Below are positions 16,425-25,629 of a stretch of DNA of 64,000 bases, piece after piece. Origin of the DNA: Clostridium_AD estertheticum_D (GTDB taxonomy: Bacteria > Bacillota > Clostridia > Clostridiales > Clostridiaceae); the NCBI RefSeq assembly GCF_018861295.1, contig NZ_JAHLDM010000001.1:434001-498000 (forward strand), in the 5' to 3' direction. The notes under the pieces were generated by a model. The model made no database searches. It had not been told where the DNA came from and saw nothing but the letters and a program-made list of their open reading frames with translations. The position numbers and the translations under genes were made by a program. The number at the start of each line of letters is the position of its first letter. Within the stretch, counting starts at the first letter, position 1.

Positions 16425-17030
16425 ATGGTTTATATAGTGGGTATTGGGCCTGGAAACCCAAAATATATTATTCCTTTGGCAGTAGAGACTATGGAAAAGG
16501 TTGATGTGATCATAGGATTCGAGAGAGCTGCAGCGAGTATACCTAAAACTAATGTTCAAAAGATAATAGTTAAAACATTAAAGAATATTATGGATTATAT
16601 AACAGAAAATATTGATAAAGATATCGCAATAATAGCATCGGGTGATCCGTGTTTTTATGGTATAGTAAACTATATAAATAATAACTTTAAAGGCGAAACA
16701 GAGATAGTTCCAGGTATAAGTTCTTTTCAATATTTAATGTGTAAGCTCAAAAAACCATGGCAAAATGCCCATCTAGGTAGTATGCATGGAAGGCAAGAAG
16801 ATTTTATAGAGATTGTGCAAAATCATGAGATATCTGTGTGGCTTACTGATAAAAGTAATTCACCACAAGCTTTATGTAGAAAACTTTTTGATAATAATAT
16901 TAAAGCTACGATTTATGTTGGCCTAGAATTATCTTATGCGGATGAAAAAATAATAAAAGGTACAGTTGAAGAAATTAAGGATAAAGTTTTTGATGATCTT
17001 AGTGTGGTTGTCATAGAAAATATAAATTAA
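16425..17030 (+). CDS. cbiE: CbiE, cobalt-precorrin-7 C5-methyltransferase
   Basis: CbiE belongs to the SAM-dependent tetrapyrrole methylase family. The 201-residue protein starts MVYIVGIGPGNPKYI, contains ASGDPCFYG and the VPGISSFQYL block, and SMHGRQ at about residue 119, which is characteristic of CbiE. Its partner, the decarboxylating C15-methyltransferase CbiT, is usually fused or next door; here no CbiT domain is fused and none follows. The ribosome binding site (AAAGG) is weak. cbiE is followed by 102 bases before cbiL, which hold a poorly matching, possibly decayed REP-like stretch near 17075-17094. Confidence 0.92.
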   Translation: MVYIVGIGPGNPKYIIPLAVETMEKVDVIIGFERAAASIPKTNVQKIIVKTLKNIMDYITENIDKDIAIIASGDPCFYGIVNYINNNFKGETEIVPGISSFQYLMCKLKKPWQNAHLGSMHGRQEDFIEIVQNHEISVWLTDKSNSPQALCRKLFDNNIKATIYVGLELSYADEKIIKGTVEEIKDKVFDDLSVVVIENIN

Positions 17031-17132
17031 TTAGCTACATGATAATATATTAAACTGACTTATAGTTAATTTGTTAAGGACGATTAAGAAGGTATGGCTA
17101 GAGACTATTTTACTAGAGATGGAGGGCTTAAA

Positions 17133-17798
17133 ATGGCAAAATTATATGGGGTAGGGGTAGGACCTGGAGATAAGGAACTGCTTACGATAAAGGCAATTAA
17201 AACTATTGGGAAATGTGATGTTATAGTAGTTCCCAGTGCTATGAATGGTGGGAAAAGCATAGCCCATGAAATAGCAGAGGAGTATATTAACAAGGACTCA
17301 GAAGTGTTAGTTAAACATTTCCCTATGGGTGGAGCGGAGCAGGAAGCGAAGATTTATGAAGCTTTTAAGTCTATTGAAGAAAAATTAAAAGCTGGAAAAG
17401 ATGTAGCTTTCTTAACTATAGGAGATCCATTTGTATATAGCACATATATATATTTATTAAATTACATTAAGGAAAGTGGATACGAAGTTGAAACAATTCC
17501 TGGTATAACCTCATTTTGCGCTTGCGCAAGCATTGCTAATGAGTATCTAGTAATTGGGAATGAACCACTTTTAATACTTCCAGCAACAAGGCTAGATACT
17601 ATAAAGGATGAAAAATTCCTAGTAATTATGAAGGTTTATAAAATCGAAGAAGAAGTTTTAGATTGTCTAGAAGCAAAGGGATATAAATATGTATATGTTA
17701 AAAGAGCTGGTAGAGAAGGACAAGAAGTCCTTCGATGTCGCGAAGATATATTAAAAAATAAAGAATATATGAGTTTAATAATTGCGAAGAAAGAATAA
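17133..17798 (+). CDS. cbiL: CbiL, cobalt-factor II C20-methyltransferase
   Basis: CbiL methylates C20 of cobalt-sirohydrochlorin. The 221-residue protein starts AKLYGVGVGPGDKELLTIKA and contains VPSAMNGGKSIAH, FLTIGDPFVYSTYIYL and TIPGITSFCACA, the pattern of the precorrin-2 C20 group. ATG 17133 follows GGAGGG by 6 bases; the frame could extend to 17094 but with no ribosome binding site. A REP-like copy begins four bases after the stop. Confidence 0.95.
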   Translation: MAKLYGVGVGPGDKELLTIKAIKTIGKCDVIVVPSAMNGGKSIAHEIAEEYINKDSEVLVKHFPMGGAEQEAKIYEAFKSIEEKLKAGKDVAFLTIGDPFVYSTYIYLLNYIKESGYEVETIPGITSFCACASIANEYLVIGNEPLLILPATRLDTIKDEKFLVIMKVYKIEEEVLDCLEAKGYKYVYVKRAGREGQEVLRCREDILKNKEYMSLIIAKKE

Positions 17799-17800
17799 AG

Positions 17801-17892
17801 GTAGGGACAGTTAAGAACTAATCCTTCAAAACAATAAGCGGGGACAGGTAATAACTAATCAGAGCAAAAGGTAGGGACAGTTAATAACTATT
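17801..17892 (+). repeat. REP-like elements, copies 12-14, between cbiL and cbiF
   Basis: Three direct copies lie at 17803-17822 (AGGGACAGTTAAGAACTAAT), 17840-17859 (GGGGACAGGTAATAACTAAT) and 17873-17892 (AGGGACAGTTAATAACTATT). They are about 35 bp apart, and the first and third share the lead GGTAGGGACAG. All three belong to the ACAG variant. Confidence 0.82.
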
Positions 17893-17913
17893 CTAAAAGG
17901 AGAGGTGAATTCA

Positions 17914-18666
17914 ATGGTTTATTTTATTGGTGCAGGCCCAGGTGATGTGGATTTAATTACAGTTAAGGGAAGAAATATATTATCGATTGCAGATGTAGTT
18001 ATTTATGCAGGATCGCTTGTAAGTGCAGAGCATATAACATTTTGCAAAAAAGATGTAATAGATCACAATTCAGCTTCAATGACTCTTGAGGATGTAATCG
18101 AGGTTATGAAGAAAGCGGATAGCGAGAATAAAAGCGTAGTAAGGCTTCATACTGGTGACCCAGCTATATATGGAGCAATAAAAGAACAGATGGATGAGTT
18201 AGATAAATTGAATATAGATTATTCTATTGTGCCAGGGGTAAGCTCCTTCTCAGCAGCAGCATCTGTTATCAAAAAAGAATTTACGCTTCCAAGTGTAACT
18301 CAAACACTTATTCTTACAAGGGTTGAGGGTAGAACTCCAGTGCCAGAAACTGAGGATTTAGAAAAGCTTGCTTCTGTTGGGGCGTCAATGGCCATTTTTT
18401 TATCTATAAGTATGATAGATAAAGTTGTCGCAAAACTTAAGGCAGGTTACGGAAGAAATGTTCCAATAGCTGTTATTGAGAGGGCAACATGGGCAGACGA
18501 AAGAGCTATTATTGGGACTTTGGATGATATAGCAGAAAAAGTAAAAGAAGCTAAAATAACAAAATGTGCTCAAATTCTTGTAGGTGATTTCATAGATTGT
18601 GAATATGAGAAGAGCCTTTTGTATGATAAGACATTTACACATATGTTCCGTGAAGGAAAAAAATAG
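17914..18666 (+). CDS. cbiF: CbiF, cobalt-precorrin-4 C11-methyltransferase
   Basis: This 250-residue tetrapyrrole methylase starts MVYFIGAGPGDVDLITVKG and has YAGSLVSAEH, LHTGDPAIYGAIKEQ and VPGVSSFSAAA, which identify the C11-methyltransferase. ATG 17914 lies 9 bases after AAGGAGAGG; the GTG at 17905 lies directly on that site. It is followed 20 bases later by cbiH, so the two are cotranscribed. Confidence 0.96.
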   Translation: MVYFIGAGPGDVDLITVKGRNILSIADVVIYAGSLVSAEHITFCKKDVIDHNSASMTLEDVIEVMKKADSENKSVVRLHTGDPAIYGAIKEQMDELDKLNIDYSIVPGVSSFSAAASVIKKEFTLPSVTQTLILTRVEGRTPVPETEDLEKLASVGASMAIFLSISMIDKVVAKLKAGYGRNVPIAVIERATWADERAIIGTLDDIAEKVKEAKITKCAQILVGDFIDCEYEKSLLYDKTFTHMFREGKK

Positions 18667-18686
18667 ATAATGAAGGAGATGATAAA

Positions 18687-19403
18687 TTGGGAAAATTATA
18701 TGTAATTGGAATAGGGCCAGGTGGACTTCCACATATGACAATAAGAGCAATGGACGCCATAAAAGAAAGTGATATAATTGTAGGTTATAACAAATATATA
18801 GATATGATAAAACCTCTACTCGCTGGCAAGGAAATATTCTCAACAGGCATGAAGGGTGAGGAAGAGAGATGTAAGAAAGCGTTAGAGCTTAGCCACGGTA
18901 AGACAGTCAGCGTGGTAAGTACTGGTGATTCAGGGATTTATGGGATGGCAGGGCTAATTCTTCAGCTAAGAGTGGATGAAGAAGTTGAAGTTATTCCAGG
19001 GGTTACGGCCTCATCTGCAGCAGCGTCGGTACTTGGTGCACCATTAATGCATGATAACTGTAATATAAGTTTAAGTGACTTAATGACCCCATACGAACTG
19101 ATTCAAAATAGAGTAAATCTAGCCGCAGAAGGTGATTTTGTTATATCATTGTACAATCCTAAAAGCAAAGGGAGACCTAATTATTTAAGGGAGTGTATAA
19201 ATATAATAAAAATGCACAGAGATGGAACTACTCCAATAGCTGTAGTTAAAAATGCACTTCGAGATGGACAAGAAGTAAGCATCTCAACATTAGATACTTT
19301 TGACGATAACATAGCTGATATGTTATCAATTGTTATAATTGGTAACAGTCAAAGTTACGTAAAAGATGGTAAATTTATAACACCAAGGGGATATAACGTT
19401 TAG
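18687..19403 (+). CDS. cbiH: CbiH, cobalt-factor III C17-methyltransferase
   Basis: CbiH methylates C17 with ring contraction. The 238-residue protein starts GKLYVIGIGPGGLPHMTIRA and contains VGYNKYIDMIKPL, STGDSGIYGMAG and IPGVTASSAAASVLGAPLMH, followed by ISLSDLMTPYELI, which is diagnostic for this group. The start is a TTG at 18687, 7 bases after AAGGAGATGA. Confidence 0.95.
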   Translation: MGKLYVIGIGPGGLPHMTIRAMDAIKESDIIVGYNKYIDMIKPLLAGKEIFSTGMKGEEERCKKALELSHGKTVSVVSTGDSGIYGMAGLILQLRVDEEVEVIPGVTASSAAASVLGAPLMHDNCNISLSDLMTPYELIQNRVNLAAEGDFVISLYNPKSKGRPNYLRECINIIKMHRDGTTPIAVVKNALRDGQEVSISTLDTFDDNIADMLSIVIIGNSQSYVKDGKFITPRGYNV

Positions 19404-19433
19404 AATAACAGAGGAAGGTGAGGGATGGAGTGG

Positions 19434-19587
19434 AGGGACGGTTAACAACTAATGAGTTTTTAGCATAACAATAAACAGGGGAAAGTTATTAACTGTCTCC
19501 GCTTTTATCTGCTTTTTTCGCTTTTAACCACTGCTTTTGTTCGTGATTTTAGGCATCGTAAATGCTACTTAGTTGTTAACCGTCCCC
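19434..19587. repeat. Inverted REP-like pair, copies 15-17 (MITE-like, about 154 bp)
   Basis: A plus-strand copy at 19434-19453 and an exact-type minus-strand copy at 19568-19587 face each other with the GGGG ends outermost. A worn minus-strand ACAG-type copy (AGTTATTAACTGTCTCC) lies inside at 19484-19500. The interior codes for nothing I can see. The unit fills most of the gap between cbiH and cbiJ. Confidence 0.8.
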
Positions 19588-19637
19588 ACTATTTTTCCTT
19601 GTTTTCCCACTAACACTATTAAGGGTGACAGGAGTGA

Positions 19638-20423
19638 ATGATGATGATAGGTTTAATTGTAGGTACTTCAGAAGGGAAAAATATTCTCTCAGGGTTAAAT
19701 AAGTTTACAGAGGATATTTTCATATCAACAGCTACAGCATATGGTGCAGAGCTTTTGAAGGATTATAAATATAAAGTTTTTAATGAAAAACCATTAGATT
19801 TAGTTGGACTTATGCAAGTTATAAAAGATAATGATATAAAAATTCTAATTGATGCATCTCATCCATATGCGCTAGAAATTACAGAAAATGCAATTGAAGC
19901 CTGTAGAGTCTATGGAGTACAATATGTTAGATATGAGAGACCACCTGTTCTTAAGAAGTTTAAGGATAATAAAAATGTTATTATGGTGGAAGATTATGAG
20001 AGTCTTTATGAGCATCTTAAAACGATAGATGGAACTATCCTTAATACAACAGGTAGCAGAAATATAGGTAAAATTCTAGATTTTAATTTAAAGAATAGGG
20101 TAATACATAGGGTGTTACCTTCAGTTAAGGTTTTAGTAGAGATTTTAGACCTAGGTGTTGAGGTTGAGGATATAGTGGCAATGAAGGGACCTGTAGGATA
20201 TGAACTGAATTGCGGCTTTATTAATGAATACAGGGCCAAAGCAATACTTATGAAGGATAGCGGAATTCAAGGTGGGACTTTTGATAAAATAAAAGCTGCT
20301 ATAGATAATAATGTAATGGCATTTATAATTGGAAGAAAACCTATGGAGTATTCAAAAGTATTTTATAGTGAGATAGAAGTTGTAAAATATGTTTCTGGTT
20401 TAATGGAAGTAACTGAACAATAA
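19638..20423 (+). CDS. cbiJ: CbiJ, cobalt-precorrin-6A reductase
   Basis: CbiJ reduces cobalt-precorrin-6A with NAD(P)H. The 261-residue protein has IGLIVGTSEGKNIL, then IDASHPYALEITENA, YVRYERPP and NTTGSRNIGK, all family blocks. Three consecutive ATG codons (19638, 19641 and 19644) follow AGGAG at 19630-19634, so the exact start is uncertain by two residues. It is the last cobalamin gene in the window and is followed by a terminator-like hairpin. Confidence 0.94.
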   Translation: MMMIGLIVGTSEGKNILSGLNKFTEDIFISTATAYGAELLKDYKYKVFNEKPLDLVGLMQVIKDNDIKILIDASHPYALEITENAIEACRVYGVQYVRYERPPVLKKFKDNKNVIMVEDYESLYEHLKTIDGTILNTTGSRNIGKILDFNLKNRVIHRVLPSVKVLVEILDLGVEVEDIVAMKGPVGYELNCGFINEYRAKAILMKDSGIQGGTFDKIKAAIDNNVMAFIIGRKPMEYSKVFYSEIEVVKYVSGLMEVTEQ

Positions 20424-20490
20424 GCGAGTTTGATTTAAAGTATTATGTATGAAAGTGTGACTTAGGGGAATAGAATTACGCAATATAAAA

Positions 20491-20545
20491 AGGGGCTATC
20501 TTAAAATAGAAAGTATATTTCTATTGCGAGATGTCTCTTTTTTCT
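20491..20545 (+). terminator. Terminator after cbiJ
   Basis: AATAGAAA at 20505-20512 pairs with TTTCTATT at 20518-20525; the stem extends outward imperfectly (GGGGCTATCTT with GAGATGTCTC), followed by TTTTTTC. Confidence 0.75.
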
Positions 20546-21285
20546 TTTGTATTTATAATTTAAGTATGATTAATAAAGAAATTACAAAAAGGATTATACC
20601 AATAATTGAGAGGTTTATCAATTAGTTTTTCCTATGGGAATATGGATTTTGATGCCATTTTGATGCCTTAAGATGATTAAGTAAGACTACTTAGTCAAAT
20701 AATGTAGGAATTAGATTGCAAAAAATTAAATAAGGCGTGATTTTTCAGAGAAAGAAAGTTACTAATTGAACGAAGACTCTTTTAAAAATTTGAATTAAGG
20801 AATCTACTCATATAGAATTCGTTAATGGAAGATTAGTATTTACAAAAAATATACAGAAATATAGGAAAATATAGAAAAATAGTGACTTATTTGGTATAAT
20901 AAGATTATAACAAATAAATACAAAAGGGAAATTACTCTTTGTATACGGTTAACTATAAAGCAGAAGATAAGATAGAAGCTATATCATTTTAACAAGAATA
21001 TGATTGGAAATTTCATATATGGTAATCATGTTTTTAGGTTCTGGGAAAGTAATAAATTTATAAGAAAAAGACGATTAGCATAAATTCATACGTATAGAGT
21101 AGATACTTTAATAAAGTGATTAGTCTATATTTGTTTTTTTGTTTTATACGAAATAGCTTGCGCAAACCGCTGTGGATAACATTCTAGCTAAAAATAGATA
21201 AAATAAAACAAGAGAAATATGAGATGATTATTTATATTAACAAATTTGAATAAATAAAATAACAATATTACTGGAGGTGATATAT
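20546..21285 (+). other. 740-bp non-coding stretch before the two-component system
   Basis: I see no convincing gene here. An extended -10 hexamer (TGG followed by TATAAT, 20892-20900) may be a promoter; its -35 is poor. All six frames are broken by stops, so any regulatory RNA or gene remnant would need a covariance or profile search to detect. Confidence 0.4.
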
Positions 21286-21942
21286 GTGAATAGAAAAATT
21301 CTAATAGTAGAAGATGATTTAGCAATATCAAACTTAATCAAGCTAACTTTAAATATAGCAAATTATGTAACTAAAGAAGTTTATGATGGATTGGAAGCAA
21401 TAAATATAATCGAAAATGAACAGTTCGACTTGATACTACTGGATGTTATGCTTCCAAATGTTGATGGGTTTACTATAATGGACAAAATAAGATACTTAGG
21501 TATTCCTGTTATATTTCTTACCGCTAAAAACTCAGTTATTGATAAAGTAACTGGATTAAAATCAGGAGCAGAAGATTATATTGTAAAGCCATTTGATGTT
21601 CTAGAACTGTTAGCAAGAATTGAAACTGTACTTAGAAGATATGGAAAAGCTAATGATTTTTTGAAATTTAAAGATATTAAAATATATTTAAAAGAAAGAA
21701 TAGTTAAAAAGAGTGGTCAAATAGTAGATTTAACTCTTAAGGAATTTGAACTATTATGCATATTGGTACAAAATAAAAATATAGCCTTAACTAGACATAT
21801 ACTGTTAGAAAGAATTTGGAAATTTGATTACTTTGGAGGAACTAGAACTGTTGACATGCACATAGGTTCAATTAGAAAAAAATTAGACCTAAGTGATAAT
21901 GTTAAGACAGTTTATAAAATTGGATATAGGTTGGAGGAATAA
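21286..21942 (+). CDS. OmpR/PhoB-family response regulator
   Basis: This 218-residue protein has a receiver domain with the acidic pair ILIVEDD, phosphoacceptor Asp53 in LILLDVMLPNVDG, Thr in FLTAKN and Lys in YIVKPFD. The winged-helix DNA-binding domain covers about residues 122-218 (LTLKEFELLCILVQN, then RTVDMHIGSIRKKL). The start is a GTG at 21286 behind GGAGGTGA. The histidine kinase gene begins 3 bases after the stop. The target is probably the envelope, judging from the neighbouring lipoprotein and deacetylase, but that is an inference. Confidence 0.95.
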   Translation: MNRKILIVEDDLAISNLIKLTLNIANYVTKEVYDGLEAINIIENEQFDLILLDVMLPNVDGFTIMDKIRYLGIPVIFLTAKNSVIDKVTGLKSGAEDYIVKPFDVLELLARIETVLRRYGKANDFLKFKDIKIYLKERIVKKSGQIVDLTLKEFELLCILVQNKNIALTRHILLERIWKFDYFGGTRTVDMHIGSIRKKLDLSDNVKTVYKIGYRLEE

Positions 21943-21945
21943 TTG

Positions 21946-23394
21946 ATGAAATTTTGGCAAAGAATATACATTTTATTTTTGACATTATTTATTTTAACCT
22001 TTAACTTTGCAGGAATTTTAATAATAGAAAAGATTCATAATGAAACATTAAAAAGCGAAGTAGATAGAGCTTTAAGTGAACAGTTGAGTATTTATTCAGG
22101 GGTGAATTTAAGTATTCCTGTGTATGATACTTTAAGGATGTATTCCCGTAATATCAGCTCTGATAATGAAATTTTATCTAATGCTATAAATGATTATTAT
22201 AAAGAATACAATGATAAAAATGTTTTTGTTGAGATTTTGGATGTAAATAATAAAAGTGTATTTAGTAATATTAATTTTAAAATGCCTGATAAAAGAGATG
22301 AAATCGAATCACTTCAACCAGATACAAGACAATATATAATAAAGGATATAGGTGATAAATCATATATATTCATATCAAATCTGATAAGTATAAACAAAAA
22401 ATCGTATAAATTTACTTATGTACGAGATATTTCAAGAATTTACGAAGAAATAAAAAATCAGTATATTTTCTTTTTAAAATTGGACGGAGTAGTATCTTTA
22501 GTGTTCATGGTGTTTATGTATTTTATAAGTAAATATATAACAAAGCCAATCCAGAACCTTATAGGAGCTACTAAAAGAATAATTAAAGGTAACTTTTCCG
22601 AAAAGGTAGAAATAAAATCTAAGGATGAATTTGGTGTGCTGGCAGAGAATTTCAATATAATGGCTGGTGCTGTTGGGGAAAAAATAAATGACTTAGAAAG
22701 AAATAATAATGAAAAACAGAGGTTTATCAATAACTTGGCTCATGAATTAAAAACACCATTAACTTCTATAATAGGGTATGCAAATTTACTTAGTACCACC
22801 AAATATGATGAAAAAAATTTCATAGATGGTCTTGGTTATATATACAAAGAAGGAAAACGGTTAGAGGAATTATCTTTTAGGTTAATGGACTTAATACTAT
22901 TAAAAAAAGAAGAGTTTAAGCTGCAAAATGAAAGCATAAAAAACATTGCTTTTGAAGTAAAAGGGTCATTGATACCAAAACTTATTGAAAAAAACATAAA
23001 CTTAGTAATAGATGATAATGATTTTGAAATGATGATGCAACGTGAGTTAATGAAGGTATTACTATCCAATCTTATAGATAATGCTATAAAAGCTTCCAAG
23101 GCCAAATCGGAAATTCACATTGGTATTAACAAATTTAAATATGAAGTTGAAATAAAAGATTATGGCATAGGAATTGCTAAGGATCATGTAGATAAGATTT
23201 TTGAACCTTTTTATATGGTAGATAAAGCAAGAACTAGAGCAAATAATGGTGCAGGATTAGGTTTATCAATATGTAAAAAAATATTAGACATTCATAATGG
23301 ATGCTTTAAAGTTGAAAGTGAAATAGATAAGGGGACTTCAATTAAATTAATATTTAATAATAGTGAAGGGAGTGGATCATCCCATGAAACATAA
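21946..23394 (+). CDS. Sensor histidine kinase
   Basis: This 482-residue membrane kinase has a first membrane segment at about residues 6-28, an extracytoplasmic sensor region to about 170, a second segment near 175-195, a HAMP domain, the HisKA phosphoacceptor His266 in NNLAHELKTPLTS, and a HATPase domain with the N box NLIDNAIKA, G1 DYGIGI and GAGLGLSI. It pairs with the preceding regulator. ATG 21946 lies 8 bases after GGAGG. Its end overlaps the start of the lipoprotein gene by 11 bases. Confidence 0.94.
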   Translation: MKFWQRIYILFLTLFILTFNFAGILIIEKIHNETLKSEVDRALSEQLSIYSGVNLSIPVYDTLRMYSRNISSDNEILSNAINDYYKEYNDKNVFVEILDVNNKSVFSNINFKMPDKRDEIESLQPDTRQYIIKDIGDKSYIFISNLISINKKSYKFTYVRDISRIYEEIKNQYIFFLKLDGVVSLVFMVFMYFISKYITKPIQNLIGATKRIIKGNFSEKVEIKSKDEFGVLAENFNIMAGAVGEKINDLERNNNEKQRFINNLAHELKTPLTSIIGYANLLSTTKYDEKNFIDGLGYIYKEGKRLEELSFRLMDLILLKKEEFKLQNESIKNIAFEVKGSLIPKLIEKNINLVIDDNDFEMMMQRELMKVLLSNLIDNAIKASKAKSEIHIGINKFKYEVEIKDYGIGIAKDHVDKIFEPFYMVDKARTRANNGAGLGLSICKKILDIHNGCFKVESEIDKGTSIKLIFNNSEGSGSSHET

Positions 23395-24109
23395 AACAAT
23401 ACTTCCTATGTTATTAATTTTTAGTATTTTTTTAACTTCGTGTGGAGATTTTACTAGCATAAAAAAGAATCAATTAGTAGTTGAAAAGATAGGTAAAAAA
23501 GTTACCGATACTTCAGATATAGTGAATGATAAAAAAATCTTAACAGAGGAGGAAGCAAAATTAAAAACTTTAGAATATTTAGAAAAATATTTTAATGTGA
23601 AACTTTACATGTCAGAGATTGAAAGTAATGTTAGCTTCATTAGCTCATCTATGGTAAAAAAAAATTCAAGTCTAATAAATCAAAGTAGTATTTCAAAATT
23701 TCAATTGAAATATAGTAACTCTGTATTAGAAAACGGTTTATATCATGTAGAATTTTTTACAAAAGCAGTAAAACAAGCACAAGATATAAATTCCACATAC
23801 TTTTCTATGAAAATAGATTCAAAAACAGGAGAATGTATATATTTTAACAGTTACTATAATGATCTTTATGGTAAACCTTCTTTAAAAAACAGTATTGATA
23901 TAAACAAAGCAAAAATAATAGCAGAAGAATTTATTTTAAAAAATAATATTGGTAATATTAAAAATGTAAAGTTTGTTAATCAAATAGTAGAATATCAAGA
24001 AAGCTACAATTTAGTATTTGAAGACAACGACGCAGGTGATAAGAAAGTAATGATTTCTATTGATAGAAACACTAAAAAAATAACCGGTTTTTTAGTAGGA
24101 ATAATATAG
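23384..24109 (+). CDS. Predicted lipoprotein of unknown family, linked to the two-component system
   Basis: The N terminus KHKTILPMLLIFSIFLTSCG is a lipoprotein signal peptide with the lipobox LTSC. The mature part (about 220 residues) has two segments that may be PepSY-like (EEEAKLKTLEYLEKYF, and DINKAKIIAEEFI followed by VMISIDRNTKKITGF), but I do not assign a family firmly. It overlaps the kinase gene, so it is cotranscribed and may act as a sensor accessory or as a target of the system. The ATG at 23384 is preferred over a GTG at 23363 because it gives a proper signal peptide. Confidence 0.75.
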   Translation: MKHKTILPMLLIFSIFLTSCGDFTSIKKNQLVVEKIGKKVTDTSDIVNDKKILTEEEAKLKTLEYLEKYFNVKLYMSEIESNVSFISSSMVKKNSSLINQSSISKFQLKYSNSVLENGLYHVEFFTKAVKQAQDINSTYFSMKIDSKTGECIYFNSYYNDLYGKPSLKNSIDINKAKIIAEEFILKNNIGNIKNVKFVNQIVEYQESYNLVFEDNDAGDKKVMISIDRNTKKITGFLVGII

Positions 24110-24344
24110 AGAATTTCGTATGATAGCTGAACAAGTATGTAAAAGTATAATACACATTTCATAATTGGAAATCATGAACAAAATTTAGCGGATGATAAAC
24201 TAAAACTATTTACAAATACTTTACAACTATTAATAACTTATAATATATCGTCATAATATAATTAAATATATCAGATAAACCATTAAAAGAAAAAAAGATG
24301 AAATACTAGTTAACATATTGTTTAAATACAATTAGGGGAGAATT

Positions 24345-25262
24345 ATGATAAAAAAAAGCAAGAAGTTTAAGAGAAGAAGAAAAATAGTAGCTATAATGTT
24401 TATTATTATATTATGCAGTTTAGTTTATACAAGATATGCATATTCTTATAAAATGGAGGTTAAAGCCAAAGAAAATCATGTATTACAGGTTAGGGCGCAG
24501 ACAGTATTGGAAAAAAGTAAAGAAGAAAAGGCGGCTAGTGCAGCTATAGAGCTAAGGGCTAAAGTCGCTAATGCTGCAAATACTTATGATATACAAAAAA
24601 TATCAGATATAGCTAAAGGTAAAGGAGTTAAAGACGGTAAGAAAATTGCGTTTCTTACTTTTGATGATGGGCCATCTACTACTGTAACACCCAAAGTACT
24701 AGATATACTAAAAAATAATAACATAAAAGCAACCTTTTTTACTCTTGGAAATGCTATAGAATCTAATAATTCAAGCAAAGAGCTTATAAAAAGAATTGCA
24801 AAAGAAGGACATGCTTTAGGAAATCATGGTTATAGTCATGATATGAAAATAATATATCCTCATAACAAACTTGACGTAAATGTTTTTATGGCTGAAATAG
24901 AAAAAACTAACAATATTCTAGAAAGTATTTTAGGACAAGATTTTAATGCCCGAGCAATAAGAATGCCAGGAGGTTATATGTCTAGAGTGTACTACCATGA
25001 TCCTAAGTTGACTGAGTTGAATGCCAAGTTAAAAGAAAAAGACCTATATAGTATAGATTGGAATGCATATGTTTTCGATGCTGAGGGTAAAAAGAAAACT
25101 TCACCTGAATTAGTAGAAGCATTTAAAGAAAATGTAGGTAAACAGGAAAAAATAGTAGTATTAATGCATGATACATATGGTAAGGAAAGTACGGCAAAAG
25201 CATTACCTGAAATTATAGACTATCTAAAAACAAGTGGATATGAATTTAAAATTATAAAATGA
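24345..25262 (+). CDS. Polysaccharide (peptidoglycan) deacetylase, NodB family
   Basis: This 305-residue protein has one N-terminal membrane anchor at about residues 14-30 and an outward-facing NodB domain: FLTFDDGPST (catalytic Asp pair), NNIKATFFTLG, then HALGNHGYSHD (metal histidines), RMPGGYMSR and VLMHDTYGKE. Enzymes of this family remove acetyl groups from GlcNAc in peptidoglycan or related polymers and can confer lysozyme resistance. An AGGGGAG site precedes the ATG. The 235-base gap before it is AT-rich and holds no gene. Confidence 0.9.
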   Translation: MIKKSKKFKRRRKIVAIMFIIILCSLVYTRYAYSYKMEVKAKENHVLQVRAQTVLEKSKEEKAASAAIELRAKVANAANTYDIQKISDIAKGKGVKDGKKIAFLTFDDGPSTTVTPKVLDILKNNNIKATFFTLGNAIESNNSSKELIKRIAKEGHALGNHGYSHDMKIIYPHNKLDVNVFMAEIEKTNNILESILGQDFNARAIRMPGGYMSRVYYHDPKLTELNAKLKEKDLYSIDWNAYVFDAEGKKKTSPELVEAFKENVGKQEKIVVLMHDTYGKESTAKALPEIIDYLKTSGYEFKIIK

Positions 25263-25304
25263 TTTTAGTATCTTAGAATTAGTAATAAATTCAGAAATTA
25301 GAGG

Positions 25305-25327
25305 AGCATATAATTTTTTTATATGCT
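25305..25327 (+). terminator. Possible terminator after the deacetylase gene
   Basis: AGCATATAA pairs with TTATATGCT around a short T-rich loop. The T run lies in the loop and only a short one follows, so it is a weak terminator candidate. The rest of the 367-base gap holds the motif at 25474 and no gene. Confidence 0.5.
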
Positions 25328-25473
25328 TTATTAAGGAAAATATGACGACAAATGAGTGTAATTATATGTTAAGTTGTTCTAAATAATCTCGATAATAAGA
25401 ATAATGGTTTATTCGAGCATGCGAATAAATATCTTGTATTTTTTTACAAATTTTATGTAGAACAATATAAAAA

Positions 25474-25512
25474 TGCAACTAAATTACAATTGCAAGCGTT
25501 ATATGAGTGTAA
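25474..25512 (+). promoter_or_regulatory. ECF-like promoter motif, copy A (before the glucosaminidase gene)
   Basis: TGCAAC, 17 bases, then CGTTATATGAGTG. The AAC-containing -35 and CGTT -10 at this spacing look like an ECF sigma promoter. It aligns without gaps over 39 bases with four other copies and lies about 118 bases before the gene. Confidence 0.7.
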
Positions 25513-25629
25513 ACAATTGAAAAAGTTTATCATTTTTAACTTATGAAGAAGATTTTAATATTAATGTTTTATGGGGGTATTAAGTAAAGAATAACAAAAT
25601 TAGAGCATAGAAGATGGGGGTATATATTA

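Noticed and set aside
17075..17094. AAGGACGATTAAGAAGGTAT between cbiE and cbiL as another REP-like copy
   Set aside because: Only about 14 of 20 positions match and the GGGGAC lead is lost. It may be a decayed copy, so it is mentioned but not counted.
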